Origin: Oscillospiraceae bacterium
GTDB taxonomy: Bacteria > Bacillota > Clostridia > Oscillospirales > Oscillospiraceae
DNA: 64,000 nucleotides
Direction: 5' to 3'
Assembly: GCA_902778285.1 (NCBI GenBank)
Contig: CACYXC010000012.1
Coordinates: forward strand, 1 to 64,000
Under the pieces are notes generated by a model. The model was not told where the DNA came from, did no database searches, and worked only from the letters and a program-made list of their open reading frames with translations. Numbering within the stretch: position 1 is the first letter of the stretch; each line of letters opens with the position of its first letter. The translations under genes were made by a program, and so were the position numbers. Of this stretch, positions 9,436 to 18,557 are shown piece by piece.

Positions 9436-9464
9436 TTGCAAATTGTCGAGACAAGGATTATAAT
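9436..9464 (+). promoter_or_regulatory. Promoter of the LRR-lipoprotein operon
   Basis: TTGCAA (9436-9441) and a perfect TATAAT (9459-9464) are spaced 17 bp. The leader contains GGAGG immediately before the ATG at 9521. Confidence 0.65.
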
Positions 9465-9520
9465 CCTTATAATCCCTTTTATGAGACGGAGAAGGACGGA
9501 TCTCCGCGGAGGAACACACC

Positions 9521-10786
9521 ATGAGAAAGCTGTTGTTGACTGTGGCAGCGGCCCTGTGCCTGCTGCTGTGCGCCTGCGGCGCAAAGGGCGTTATGCCCGC
9601 AGCCGCAGCAGATACGCCTGCGTCGACGGCCGAGGCGACGCCGGAGCCCACCCCGGAGCCGACGCCCGAGCCGACGCCCACGCCCGTACCCACGCCCGCG
9701 CTGCTGCAGTTCCCTGACGGCTCGCGTCACTATGACTATGAGATCAGGGTCGATTTGAGCGCGCTGGAGCACAGCGGCGTGGAGGAGGCGATCGCGCTGC
9801 TGCGGCAGATGCCGAACGTCCGCAGCGTGCTGCTGGGCAGCGAGCCGGAGGACGGCTCGGAGCTTCGTCTCAGCTTTGAGGAGATCCACAGCATGCAGGA
9901 GGCTCTGCCGGACGTGGACTTCGAGTACCACTTCACGCTGTGGGGCGTGCCGCTGTCCACGCTGGACGAGCGCATGGAGATCGACCACATCAAGATGGAC
10001 GATCAGGGCGCGGCTGTGCGCGAGGTGCTGCCCTGCATGACCAAATGCACGTTCCTGAACATGGATTTCTGCAACGTGGACGATGAGCACATGGCCGCCA
10101 TCCGGGACGATTATCCCCAGATCGACGTGATCTGGCGCATCTGGTTCGGCACCGACTGCAGCATCCGCACCGACGCCGAGCGGGTCCTCGCCTCCAATCT
10201 GAACCATGTGCTGACCAACGAGAACACCAAGTCCCTCAAATACGCCACGAAGGTCAAATATCTCGATATCGGCCACAACACCGCCCTGACCGACCTGAGC
10301 TTCATGAGCTATATGCCGGATCTGGAGGTGGCGATCATCGCGATCAGCCCCTGGCGCGACCTGAGCCCGCTGGCCGACTGCAAGAATCTGGAGTTTCTCG
10401 AGGTTTCCGAGTTCTTCCTCCAGCCCGGCGAGGTCATGGATCTCGAGCCGTTGGGTGGCCTGACCAATCTCCGACATCTGAACATCTGCAAGATGTTCCA
10501 TGTAAAAAACTGGGAGGCCCTGAAGAACCTGACCGGGCTCGAGCGCCTCTGGATCGGCGCGTACAACGACATTCCCCCCGAGGGGATCGAGGAACTGCGC
10601 GAGGCCCTTCCCAACACGGAGATCAACACCACCGAGCAGACCGGCAGCCTCGGCTCCTGGCGCATCCTTCCGGACGGTACGCAGCATCCGCGCTATACGC
10701 TGCTTTTTGAACAGTTCGACTACGGACACTTCCCCGCGTCCGAGAGCACCTGGCTCAACGACCCGAATTACTTCGTGTACCGTTGA
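9521..10786 (+). CDS. Leucine-rich-repeat lipoprotein 1
   Basis: The 421-residue protein begins with a lipoprotein signal ending in LLLCAC (lipid-attachment Cys about 19). A Pro-Thr-Glu spacer of PEPT repeats follows, typical of surface proteins spanning the cell wall. The remainder holds irregular leucine-rich units (for example VKYLDIGHNTALTDLSF and LEFLEVSEF), resembling internalin-type LRR folds. It is expected to be anchored to the outer membrane face and to bind a protein or glycan; the ligand is unknown. It is the first gene of an apparent three-gene operon and is clearly paralogous to the next gene over its whole length. Confidence 0.8.
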   Translation: MRKLLLTVAAALCLLLCACGAKGVMPAAAADTPASTAEATPEPTPEPTPEPTPTPVPTPALLQFPDGSRHYDYEIRVDLSALEHSGVEEAIALLRQMPNVRSVLLGSEPEDGSELRLSFEEIHSMQEALPDVDFEYHFTLWGVPLSTLDERMEIDHIKMDDQGAAVREVLPCMTKCTFLNMDFCNVDDEHMAAIRDDYPQIDVIWRIWFGTDCSIRTDAERVLASNLNHVLTNENTKSLKYATKVKYLDIGHNTALTDLSFMSYMPDLEVAIIAISPWRDLSPLADCKNLEFLEVSEFFLQPGEVMDLEPLGGLTNLRHLNICKMFHVKNWEALKNLTGLERLWIGAYNDIPPEGIEELREALPNTEINTTEQTGSLGSWRILPDGTQHPRYTLLFEQFDYGHFPASESTWLNDPNYFVYR

Positions 10787-12054
10787 TGATTATGAACAGA
10801 CGAATCGTATTCATTTTGATCCTGCTGCTGGCGGCGCTGCTGCTCGGGGGCTGCGGGGTGCTGCCCGCCGCGAGGGCGGAGAGCGAAGCCCCCGCAGAGA
10901 CCGAGGAGCCGGAGCCGACGCCCACGCCGGAGCCAACGCCCACGCCGGATCCCCTGCGGGACGAAAACGGCGACCTCTGCTTCCCGGACGGCAGCGTTTA
11001 CCACGGCTATGAGATCAGGATCTCTCTGCCCGGTCTGGAGGGCCGGGACGTCGCGCACACGATCGAGCTGCTCGGCGAGATGCCGAATCTGCGCACGGTG
11101 GATCTCGGTGAGCGGAAAGCCGGGCGCCTGCTGGCCCTCTCCAGCGTCGAGAAGCTGCAGGAGGCCTTTCCGGACGTAGACTTCCTCTTCCGCTTCACCC
11201 TGTGGGGGAAGGAGGTCAGCACCGCGGACAGGGAGCTCGACCTCAAGTACATCCCCATGGACGACGAGGGGGCCGCGGTCATCCGCGCGCTGCGCGTCAT
11301 GCCGAAGTGCCGCACTCTCGATATGGACACCTGCGGCGTTTCGAGCGAGGCCATGGGGAAGATCCGCGAGCAGTTTCCCGACGTCGAGGTGGTCTGGCGC
11401 ATCTGGTTCGGCAAGGAATTCAGCGTGCGCACCGACTGTGAGCGCATCATCGCCACCAACCATCTCAACGACGCCAACAGCAAAGATCTGAAATACTGCA
11501 CCAAGGTGCGCCTGCTGGACGTGGGACACAACCCCAACCTGACGGACATCAGCTTCCTGGAGAACATGACGGAGCTGGAATGCTGCATCCTCGCGATCAT
11601 GCCCTTCCGGGACCTGACGCCGCTGACCGGCTGCACGAAGATGGAGTATCTGGAGCTGTGCGAGGTGCAGACGCACCCGGGCAAGGTGCTCGACCTCTCC
11701 CCGCTGGCGGGGATGACCCACCTGCACCACCTGAACATCTGCAAGCTCTACGAGGTGGAGAACTACGAGTGGCTGGAAAACTGCACGGAGCTCGAGCGCC
11801 TCTGGATCGGCGTGTACACATACATTCCCAAGGAGTATATCGAGCACCTCAAGGAGGTCCTGCCGGACACCAAGATCAACTGGTGGACGCAGGTCGCCGT
11901 GACGGAGAAATGGCGCGAGGACCCGCCCGGCGTTTTCGTGGAGCGTTACGCCTATCTGCGTGAGCAGTTCGACTACAAGCACTATCAAAAATCCACCAGC
12001 TACTGGTGGAACGATCCCCTCTGCCTGGGAAATCAACCTGTTGAAGGAGCATGA
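10786..12054 (+). CDS. Leucine-rich-repeat lipoprotein 2 (paralogue of the preceding gene)
   Basis: This 422-residue lipoprotein has a hydrophobic signal with LLLGGCG lipobox, a PEPTPTPEPT spacer, and the same LRR architecture as its neighbour. Shared segments include FPDGS near the start of the mature domain, VVWRIWFG and LERLWIG. The start codon overlaps the upstream stop (TGATG), suggesting coupled translation; no strong ribosome binding site is visible, and an ATG at 10792 is an alternative. Tandem duplication followed by divergence is the likely origin. Surface location and binding role are inferred. Confidence 0.8.
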   Translation: MIMNRRIVFILILLLAALLLGGCGVLPAARAESEAPAETEEPEPTPTPEPTPTPDPLRDENGDLCFPDGSVYHGYEIRISLPGLEGRDVAHTIELLGEMPNLRTVDLGERKAGRLLALSSVEKLQEAFPDVDFLFRFTLWGKEVSTADRELDLKYIPMDDEGAAVIRALRVMPKCRTLDMDTCGVSSEAMGKIREQFPDVEVVWRIWFGKEFSVRTDCERIIATNHLNDANSKDLKYCTKVRLLDVGHNPNLTDISFLENMTELECCILAIMPFRDLTPLTGCTKMEYLELCEVQTHPGKVLDLSPLAGMTHLHHLNICKLYEVENYEWLENCTELERLWIGVYTYIPKEYIEHLKEVLPDTKINWWTQVAVTEKWREDPPGVFVERYAYLREQFDYKHYQKSTSYWWNDPLCLGNQPVEGA

Positions 12055-12055
12055 A

Positions 12056-12940
12056 ATGAGCGATTATATCATCGCGACCTCATCCACCGCCGACCTGACC
12101 AGAGACTATCTGGACGCGCACAGCATCCCCTTTATCCGCTACAGCTTCACCGTCAATGACCTCCCGCGGGAGGACGACTGCCGAGAGGAATCCCGCGCCG
12201 CCATCTACGCCGGCATGCGCCGGGGCGACGTGCTGAAGACCTCGATGATCAACGAATACAGCTACTACGACTTTTTCCGCGGCCTGCTCGAGCAGCGGAA
12301 GGACGTGATCTTCCTCGATATGTCCGAGAAGATGTCCGTCTCCTTTGAAAACGCCCGCCGCGCTGCCGAGACCGTTCGGCAGGAGTACCCGGAACAGAAG
12401 CTTTATCTGATGGACACGCGCTGCATCTCCGGCGGCCTGGGCCTGCTGGTCAAGATGATGGTCCGACGCATGGAGGCAGGCGAGAGCTTTGAGCAGGTGG
12501 TCGCCTGGGGCGAGGAAAACAAGCTCAAAATGGCCCATCGCTTCACCGTGGACGATCTCAACTACCTCAAGCGGGGCGGCCGCGTCTCCAACGCCTCCGC
12601 GCTGGTGGGCTCCCTGCTGAACATCAAGCCCGTGCTTTACGTGCCCGACGCCGGAACGCTGGACGTGGTGAAGAAAGCCCGCGGCCGCAAAGCCGCGCTC
12701 AAGAGCATCGTAGACGGCGTGCTGCACGACCTGAGCGAGATCGACCCGACCGGGACGGAATTCCTGATCCTGCACGCCGACTGCCTCAGCGATGCCGAGC
12801 ATGTGCGCGACGAGATCCGCGAGGCGTATCCGCAGGTGGGGGAGATCGCCATCTCCTCGCTGGGCGTGGTCATCGGCGCCCACTGCGGTCCCGGCCTGCT
12901 GACGGTATTTTACCTCTGCGCGGGGAGAAGACCGGAATAA
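12056..12940 (+). CDS. DegV-family fatty-acid-binding protein
   Basis: The 294-residue cytoplasmic protein has the DegV fold, with the N-terminal ATSSTADL lipid-headgroup loop and later KPVLYV and GPGLLTVFY motifs. DegV (FakB-like) proteins bind a fatty acid and present it to a kinase for phosphorylation and entry into phospholipid synthesis. AAGGAG lies 6 bases before the ATG, and the gene starts one base after the preceding stop, so it is transcribed with the LRR lipoproteins. A FakA partner is not in this window. It lies beside cdsA and a lipid kinase, which fits lipid metabolism. Confidence 0.9.
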   Translation: MSDYIIATSSTADLTRDYLDAHSIPFIRYSFTVNDLPREDDCREESRAAIYAGMRRGDVLKTSMINEYSYYDFFRGLLEQRKDVIFLDMSEKMSVSFENARRAAETVRQEYPEQKLYLMDTRCISGGLGLLVKMMVRRMEAGESFEQVVAWGEENKLKMAHRFTVDDLNYLKRGGRVSNASALVGSLLNIKPVLYVPDAGTLDVVKKARGRKAALKSIVDGVLHDLSEIDPTGTEFLILHADCLSDAEHVRDEIREAYPQVGEIAISSLGVVIGAHCGPGLLTVFYLCAGRRPE

Positions 12941-12952
12941 AACGAGAACAAT

Positions 12953-12986
12953 AAAGAACTGCTGCGGTAAACCGCAGCAGTTCTTT
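12953..12986. terminator. Bidirectional terminator between degV and the lipid kinase
   Basis: A perfect 15-bp stem (AAAGAACTGCTGCGG and its complement) with a 4-base loop has A- and T-rich flanks. It serves both converging transcripts. Confidence 0.85.
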
Positions 12987-13001
12987 TATCCGCATTTCTT
13001 T

Positions 13002-13907
13002 TCAGCTTATCAGCTGCAGGAAGCCCGGCATGGGCGTGATGTGCACGCGGTTGAAAATCCCCGGGAACTCGCCGTCCACGGTCCACTCGATCATCTCCGG
13101 ACTCTCGCAGAGGATGTCCGAGGCGTGGAGAAACACGATTCTGTCTGAGCGGTAGTCCTGATTGAGGACCGCCTGCACCGTGTCGCTGAACTCGGCGAGC
13201 GTCCTCGGGTTCCTGATGAGCAGGACCTCGAAGAGTCCGTCGCAGGTGTCCACGGCGCTCTCGGGCAGCTGGATCGTCCCGGCGATGGAGGTGGAATTGG
13301 CGATGGTGCCCAGGATGTAGTCGCCCTCGCAGACCCTTCCGTCCGCCGTCACCTTCATGTGCAGCGGCCGCACCTTTGGCAGGTCCTTGATGCCGTCGAG
13401 GATATAGGCCGTGTGCCCCAGCACGTTTTTCAGGTTCTGGTCGGTGGTGTAGCTGAGCCAGGAGAAGGCGCCGAAGGCGGCCACATAACTGAAATAGTGC
13501 CGCTCGAAACGGCCGACGTCGAAGCGCCGGACCGTGCCGCGGGCGATGGCTTCGGCCGCGGTGGGGATGTCCTGAGAGAGACGGCGGGAGAGCGCGAAGT
13601 CGTTGGTGCTGCCGCAGGGGATATAACCGATGGGCACATGGATATCCGCATCGGCAAGCCCGCTGAGCGTCTCGTTGAGCGTCCCGTCCCCGCCGGTGCA
13701 GACGATGAGGTCGTGTTCTGCTCCGTAGAGCCGGGCAAACTCGGCGGCGTCGCCGCGCGCGGCAGTGACCATCGCGGTCACGCGGAAGCCCGCGTCCATA
13801 AAGCTGCGGATGATCTGCGGTACGTAGCGGATCACGGCGCGCTTGCCTGAGACGGGGTTGATGATGAGCAGGAGCTTTTTATGAAAACGGAGATTGCTTT
13901 CGTTCAT
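13002..13907 (-). CDS. Diacylglycerol/sphingoid-type lipid kinase (YegS/DgkB family)
   Basis: The 301-residue protein belongs to the DAGK catalytic-domain family. The phosphate-binding NPVSGK (about 17-22) and the nucleotide loop GGDGTLNE are visible, as is the conserved CGSTNDF. It should phosphorylate diacylglycerol or a related lipid at the inner membrane face, returning it as phosphatidic acid. It starts 3 bp after the cdsA stop, so kinase and CDP-diacylglycerol synthase are co-transcribed, which makes functional sense. Lipid specificity is not decidable from sequence. Confidence 0.9.
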   Translation of the reverse strand: MNESNLRFHKKLLLIINPVSGKRAVIRYVPQIIRSFMDAGFRVTAMVTAARGDAAEFARLYGAEHDLIVCTGGDGTLNETLSGLADADIHVPIGYIPCGSTNDFALSRRLSQDIPTAAEAIARGTVRRFDVGRFERHYFSYVAAFGAFSWLSYTTDQNLKNVLGHTAYILDGIKDLPKVRPLHMKVTADGRVCEGDYILGTIANSTSIAGTIQLPESAVDTCDGLFEVLLIRNPRTLAEFSDTVQAVLNQDYRSDRIVFLHASDILCESPEMIEWTVDGEFPGIFNRVHITPMPGFLQLIS

Positions 13908-13910
13908 GGA

Positions 13911-14708
13911 TCACATTCCGAGGCCCGCGATATGCAGGCAGATATAGGCGGCGGGGATCGAGAAGAGCAGGCTGTCCGCCCGGTCGAACATACCGCCGTG
14001 GCCGGGGATCAGGTTGGAGAAGTCCTTGACGCCGATCATGCGCTTGATGAGGCTCTCGGACAGGTCGCCGATCTGGCCCAGTGTGGAGGCGATGAAGCAT
14101 GTGGCGAGCGCGGTGAGCAGCGAGACCTCCGGAAATACTGGCAGCAGCCAGAGCAGCAGCCCCGCGGCAAGAGACGAGAGCGCCCCGCAGATGCAGCCCT
14201 CCCAGGTCTTGTGCGGGGAGACCAGCGGGGCCACCTTGTGCCTGCCGAAGCGAATGCCGCCCAGAAGGGCAAAGGTGTCGCACACCCAGGAGGACAGGCA
14301 GCCGAAGGCCAGCGTGACCAGCCAGATCTGGCTGACGGAGATCATCATCAGCATGCCGAAGAGAAAGCAGGGATAGGCGAGACCTGCCAGCGTGTAGAGC
14401 GCGCCGCTGCCGCTGACCTTTTTGTGCAGGATACCGGAGAAGAGCGCCAGAAACACGCCGCAGGTGAAGCAGGCGAGGTAGGCCGTGGGCGTCGCATGCA
14501 GCAGCGCCAGGACCGCCTGCGCGGCGGTGAACACGTACATGACCCAGGCGCAGCAGTAGACCTCCATCTTTTCCAGATTCCGGCTCAGCTCGTAGGCGCA
14601 GATAAGCCCCGCCGCGGCAAAAAACAGCACGCGCGTGATGTCGGAGACAAATACGCTTACCGCAGCCAGTGTTAACAGCACAACGGCGGAGATCACTCTT
14701 TTTTTCAA
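13911..14708 (-). CDS. cdsA: Phosphatidate cytidylyltransferase (CDP-diacylglycerol synthase)
   Basis: The 265-residue, multi-helix membrane enzyme makes CDP-diacylglycerol from CTP and phosphatidate, the precursor of phosphatidylglycerol and related lipids. The family signature spans the C-terminal part: SLIKRMIGVKD followed by LIPGHGGMFDRAD. The HKTWEG motif lies earlier. About seven hydrophobic segments are evident. The start appears to be TTG at 14708 with GAGGG upstream; no in-frame ATG lies close by. It is first in an operon with the lipid kinase. Confidence 0.93.
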   Translation of the reverse strand: MKKRVISAVVLLTLAAVSVFVSDITRVLFFAAAGLICAYELSRNLEKMEVYCCAWVMYVFTAAQAVLALLHATPTAYLACFTCGVFLALFSGILHKKVSGSGALYTLAGLAYPCFLFGMLMMISVSQIWLVTLAFGCLSSWVCDTFALLGGIRFGRHKVAPLVSPHKTWEGCICGALSSLAAGLLLWLLPVFPEVSLLTALATCFIASTLGQIGDLSESLIKRMIGVKDFSNLIPGHGGMFDRADSLLFSIPAAYICLHIAGLGM

Positions 14709-14764
14709 GGCCCGTCCCTCTTTCCGGCATGGTGTGAAGGCAAAGATTTCATATGCTGTATTTT

Positions 14765-14793
14765 AGAATAGCATAGTTTTTCCGATTGCTCAA
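14765..14793 (-). promoter_or_regulatory. Promoter of cdsA
   Basis: On the minus strand TTGAGC (14793-14788) and TATTCT (14770-14765) are separated by 17 bp, 56 bp upstream of the TTG start. Confidence 0.55.
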
Positions 14794-14875
14794 TATGCAT
14801 CCGGCGACTTTTGACGAAAAAGGGCTCGGGGCGGAGAGATTTTCCTTCACTTTGCTAAAAAGAGGGAATTTCCTG

Positions 14876-14904
14876 TTGTGCGGCGGGAAAAGCTGTGATA
14901 ATAT
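14876..14904 (+). promoter_or_regulatory. Promoter of the HerA-like ATPase gene
   Basis: TTGTGC (14876-14881) and TAATAT (14899-14904) are spaced 17 bp. A GGGGGG ribosome binding site precedes the ATG. Confidence 0.5.
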
Positions 14905-14948
14905 AATCGTACGAGCAAATTACAGAAATCATTCAGGGGGGTATTCAC

Positions 14949-16613
14949 ATGTACATCGACAACAAGATCTGGCTTGCGCAGTCTGATAAAAACCTCTTCC
15001 TTCTGCCGAAGATGGCGAATCGCCACGGCCTGATCGCCGGCGCCACCGGCACCGGCAAGACCGTCACCATGAAGGTCATGGCCGAGAGCTTCTCCGCCAT
15101 GGGCGTGCCCGTCTTCCTGGCCGATATCAAGGGCGACCTGACCGGCATGTGCGAGCCCGGCGTCCTGTCCGAGGATATGCAGGCGCGCATCGAGCGCTTC
15201 GGCCTCGGGGAGGATTTTACGATGCAGGCATATCCCACCCGCTTCTGGGATATCTTCGGCGAGAAGGGCCATCCCGTGCGCGTGACCGTGTCGGAGATGG
15301 GACCCACCCTGCTGGGGAGACTGCTCGACCTGACCGAGATCCAGGCGGGCGTGCTGAACATCGTGTTCAAGGTCGCCGATGAGCACGGCCTTCTGCTGCT
15401 CGACCTGAAGGACCTGCGCGCGATGCTCCAGTTTGTGGGCGACAACCGCGCGGAGTTCACCACTATGTACGGCAACGTCTCCGCAGCCAGCATCGGCGCC
15501 ATCCAGCGTGCGCTGCTCACCTTCGAGGCAGAGGGCGGAGAGCTGTTCTTCGGCGAGCCGGAGCTGGATATCCGCGACTGGATGCACACGGGCCTGGAGG
15601 GCAAGGGCTATATCAACATCCTCTCCAGCCAGCACCTGATCCAGAGTCCCACGGTCTATTCCACCTTCCTGCTGTGGATGATGACCGCGCTCTATGAGAA
15701 GCTGCCCGAGGTGGGCGATCTGGACAAGCCCCGCATGATCTTTTTCTTCGACGAGGCGCACCTCCTGTTTTCCAACGCCAACAAGGCCCTGGTGCAGAAG
15801 ATCGTCCAGGTAGTCAAGCTCATCCGCTCCAAGGGCGTCGGCATCTACTTCATCACTCAGAGCCCGTCCGACATCCCGGGCGATGTGCTCGCGCAGCTCT
15901 CGAACCGCGTGCAGCACGCGCTGCGCGCCTACACCCCCGCCGAGCAGAAGACCGTCCGCGCCGCGGCAAAGGCCTTCCGCGTCAATCCCGCTTTTGATAC
16001 CGAGACGGCGCTGACCGAGCTCGCCGTGGGCGAAGCGCTCGTCAGCTTCCTGGATGAGGACGGCATCCCCACCGTCGTGGAGCGCGCCTTCATCCTCCCG
16101 CCGCAGAGCAAGATGGGCATGGGCGACGAGGACCGCGTCAAGAGCGTGATCCTCACCGACGAGTACGATCTCAAGTACCGCGAGGCGGTGGACCGCGAGT
16201 CCGCCTATGAAGTTCTGGTCGCCGCCAACGAGGAGCTGGAGCGCCGCAAGGCAGAGGCTGCCGCCGAGGCGGAGGCCGAGAAACAGCGCCAGAAGGAAGA
16301 GCTCGCTGCCGAGAGGCAGCGCCTGAAGGAGGAAACCGCCGCGGCCAAGGCCGCCGCGAGGGAGGAAGCCGCCGCGGCCAAGGCCGCCGCAGCGGAGGCC
16401 GCAAAGAAGAGAAAGGTTGCCCAGAAGGCCGCGACCGTCGCCGCCTCCTCCGTCGTCACCGCGGTGAGCCACAACCTCATCAACGCCGCGACCGGCGGCA
16501 AGACCACGAGCGCCGCCACCATCGCCAAGAGAGCCGCCACCAACGCGCTCAGCTCCGTCATGCGCAACGGGACCAGCTCCATCCTCCGCGGTCTCTTCGG
16601 CAACATGAAGTAA
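14949..16613 (+). CDS. HerA-like ATPase with DUF853 domain (YjgR-like)
   Basis: The 554-residue protein is a RecA/FtsK/HerA-superfamily ATPase. The Walker A motif GATGTGKT lies at about 32-39 and the Walker B motif [12 protein letters not shown] near 260-271. An arginine-rich segment follows, then an Ala/Glu/Lys coiled coil at about 425-495 and an Ala-rich tail. Members of this family (E. coli YjgR) are cytoplasmic and poorly characterised; a role in DNA handling is assumed from homology to HerA. There is no nurA-like partner nearby. It is monocistronic and is followed by a repeat element. Confidence 0.85.
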   Translation: MYIDNKIWLAQSDKNLFLLPKMANRHGLIAGATGTGKTVTMKVMAESFSAMGVPVFLADIKGDLTGMCEPGVLSEDMQARIERFGLGEDFTMQAYPTRFWDIFGEKGHPVRVTVSEMGPTLLGRLLDLTEIQAGVLNIVFKVADEHGLLLLDLKDLRAMLQFVGDNRAEFTTMYGNVSAASIGAIQRALLTFEAEGGELFFGEPELDIRDWMHTGLEGKGYINILSSQHLIQSPTVYSTFLLWMMTALYEKLPEVGDLDKPRMIFFFDEAHLLFSNANKALVQKIVQVVKLIRSKGVGIYFITQSPSDIPGDVLAQLSNRVQHALRAYTPAEQKTVRAAAKAFRVNPAFDTETALTELAVGEALVSFLDEDGIPTVVERAFILPPQSKMGMGDEDRVKSVILTDEYDLKYREAVDRESAYEVLVAANEELERRKAEAAAEAEAEKQRQKEELAAERQRLKEETAAAKAAAREEAAAAKAAAAEAAKKRKVAQKAATVAASSVVTAVSHNLINAATGGKTTSAATIAKRAATNALSSVMRNGTSSILRGLFGNMK

Positions 16614-16630
16614 CAGCATAACAGACAGAC

Positions 16631-16849
16631 TGCCGGCCGCCCGTTTTGGGCGGCCGGTTCAGACTGTAGACAAACCCATACAGAACAAGTCGGACTCGCA
16701 TGGGGAGAGCGCGAGAGGGGACGGTAATCCCCTTTCGCGGTACAATCTGTGCGAAAATGGGAACTTTTTCGGAAGTTCCCATTTTTGCCGCACAAGCTGT
16801 CGACACTTTGTCGACAGCTTGTGCCGGCCGCCCGTTTTGGGCGGCCGGT
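16631..16849 (-). repeat. Terminator-flanked hairpin element, copy 3 (core 16659-16821)
   Basis: The 163-bp core is in reverse orientation, running from TCAGACTGTAGACAAACC to the GTCGAC palindrome. It lies between two perfect 28-bp copies of a GC-rich hairpin with GCCGGCCGCCC arms (16631-16658 and 16822-16849). It retains the conserved GGACTCGCATGGGGAG segment, hairpin 3 and hairpin 2. The flanking hairpins would terminate the ATPase gene and the converging small gene. Confidence 0.85.
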
Positions 16850-16856
16850 TTCATGT

Positions 16857-17291
16857 TTACAGAAACGCCCGCACATCCTCCGCCAGCGTCTGCTCCAGAT
16901 GGATGAGCCGCTTGGAGATATCCTTGGAACGCTCATCGGCGGCCTTGTACTGGTTCAGATAGCGGTTGAGAGATTTGACGCCCATGTTGCAGCCGTCGGT
17001 CATCAGATCGGCGATGGTGCTGTCGCTCTCCTTCATCATCAGCATGGCCTCGGTCTTGATCCAGGACATTTTCTCCGCCACGGGATTGGGGTCCTTGCCC
17101 TGATCCTGAAAGCGGCTGAGCTCCGTTCTAATCTCCCTGCCCAGACTTTCGTGCTCCGTCTTGCAGTCGGCCAGAGCCTTGCGCAGGGCGGGGGACTTTG
17201 CCTTGTCCTGCACGTCCTCAATGGACTGCACGCCCATCTTTACACCCGCGTCGCACTCGCGCAGCAGTTTTACGGTATCTTGCTCGATCAT
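16857..17291 (-). CDS. Small all-helical protein, possible ferritin-like four-helix bundle
   Basis: The 144-residue cytoplasmic protein has no signal or membrane segment. It is predicted almost wholly helical with charged heptads (CDAGVKMGVQSIEDV; LNRYLNQYKAADERSKDI). The pattern resembles DUF2383/PA2169-like four-helix proteins, but no metal-binding ExxH pair is obvious. A strong AGGAGG precedes the ATG. It is flanked on both sides by terminator-flanked repeat elements. Function is unknown. Confidence 0.75.
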   Translation of the reverse strand: MIEQDTVKLLRECDAGVKMGVQSIEDVQDKAKSPALRKALADCKTEHESLGREIRTELSRFQDQGKDPNPVAEKMSWIKTEAMLMMKESDSTIADLMTDGCNMGVKSLNRYLNQYKAADERSKDISKRLIHLEQTLAEDVRAFL

Positions 17292-17344
17292 GTTGTTCCT
17301 CCTTTCGGTACTGTGTTCAGCTTGCCCGATTCAGAGGAAATAAT

Positions 17345-17557
17345 ACGCCCGATGCTCACGCATCGGGCGTCAAGCTGTCGACAAAGTGTCGACAGCTTGA
17401 GCGGCAAAAATGGGAACTTCCGAAAAAGTTCCCATTTATGCACAGATTGTACCGCGAAAGGGGATTACCGTCCCCTCTCGCGCTCTCCCCATGCGAGTCC
17501 GACTTGCTCTGTATGGGTTTGTCTATAGCCTGACGCCCGATGCTCACGCATCGGGCG
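17345..17557 (+). repeat. Terminator-flanked hairpin element, copy 4 (core 17370-17532)
   Basis: This is the fullest forward copy (163 bp). It lies between 25-bp duplicated hairpins with CGCCCGATGC arms (17345-17369 and 17533-17557). The right-hand copy contains the gluQ stop codon in its loop, so it is that gene's native terminator and the left one is the duplicate. Internal hairpins 1 (GTCGAC palindrome), 2 and 3 (GGGGA/TCCCC) are all present. Confidence 0.85.
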
Positions 17558-18479
17558 TTATTTCAATGTCTTCAGTTTTGATCTTTTCCCAGGAAAAAAC
17601 GGGAAGCAGCTCGCGCGCGGCGACCGGCGCGTCCGTCTCCGTCAGGCCGCTGAGAAAGGCAAGCCTGCCGACGAGCGCCTCCGGCGTCATCTTCCTTCGC
17701 AGGACCTCGGTACTCAGGCTGCCCAGCCGCTTGGAGAGCTTGCCGCTGCCCCCGGTCAGCAGGGGAGAGTGGCAGTAGACCGGCGCCGTGCCGCCCAGCG
17801 TCTCAATGAGCCATTTCTGCCGCGGCGCGGAGGAGAGCAGGTCGCGCCCGCGCACCACGCGCGTGACCGACATGAGCATATCATCCACGCTGACGGCCAG
17901 CTGATAGGCGAAGACGCCGTCAGCCCGGCGGATGATGAAGTCGCCCACGTCCCGCGCGGGGTTCTGGGTGATGAGGCCGTAGTGCCCGTCCGTCAGGCTG
18001 ACCTCCGTGTCCGGGCAGCGCAGCTTCCAGGCGGGATTGCGGCCTGAGGCTTCCAGAGCCAGGCGCTCTCCGGCGCTCAGACGGGCGCATCGGCAGCCGC
18101 TGTCATGCTCCCTCTCACCGGAATGCGGCGCGGAGGCGGCGGCCAGGCGCTTGGCCCGGCTGCACCAGCAGGGATAGACCAAATCGCGCTCACGTAAAAG
18201 CTGAAAAGCCTCCTCATAGATCGCCGTCCGGTTCGACTGCGCGAAATCCGGCTCCGGCCAGCCCTCGTCCCAGTCGAGCCCGAGCCAGCGCAGATCATCC
18301 GCCAGCGCGTCCCGATAGACCGGCTTGGAGCGGGCCGGGTCCAGATCCTCCATGCGGAAGATCAGCTTGCCGCCCTGACTGCGGCAGTCCAGCCACGCCA
18401 GCAGCATGGAAAGCAGGTTTCCCATATGCAGATAGCCCGAGGGGCTCGGCGCAAAGCGCCCGACAACGTTCGTGTTCAT
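17544..18479 (-). CDS. gluQ: Glutamyl-Q tRNA(Asp) synthetase
   Basis: The 311-residue protein is a truncated glutamyl-tRNA synthetase paralogue lacking the anticodon-binding half. The class I signature GRFAPSPSGYLHMGN lies at its N-terminus and a KMSKS-like KLSKR later. The zinc-site pairs CWC and CRC lie in between. It should attach glutamate to queuosine at position 34 of tRNA-Asp. The start at 18479 is suggested by similarity to the family's RFAPSP start. A TATACT -10-like box lies only 5 bases before this ATG, so the message may be nearly leaderless. The stop lies inside its terminator hairpin. Confidence 0.88.
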   Translation of the reverse strand: MNTNVVGRFAPSPSGYLHMGNLLSMLLAWLDCRSQGGKLIFRMEDLDPARSKPVYRDALADDLRWLGLDWDEGWPEPDFAQSNRTAIYEEAFQLLRERDLVYPCWCSRAKRLAAASAPHSGEREHDSGCRCARLSAGERLALEASGRNPAWKLRCPDTEVSLTDGHYGLITQNPARDVGDFIIRRADGVFAYQLAVSVDDMLMSVTRVVRGRDLLSSAPRQKWLIETLGGTAPVYCHSPLLTGGSGKLSKRLGSLSTEVLRRKMTPEALVGRLAFLSGLTETDAPVAARELLPVFSWEKIKTEDIEITPDA

Positions 18480-18557
18480 ACTGACAGTATAGCAGACCAC
18501 ATCGGAAAAAGGAAGATGCCCTGTTTGGACATCTTCCTTTTCTCTGAAAACTGAAAA

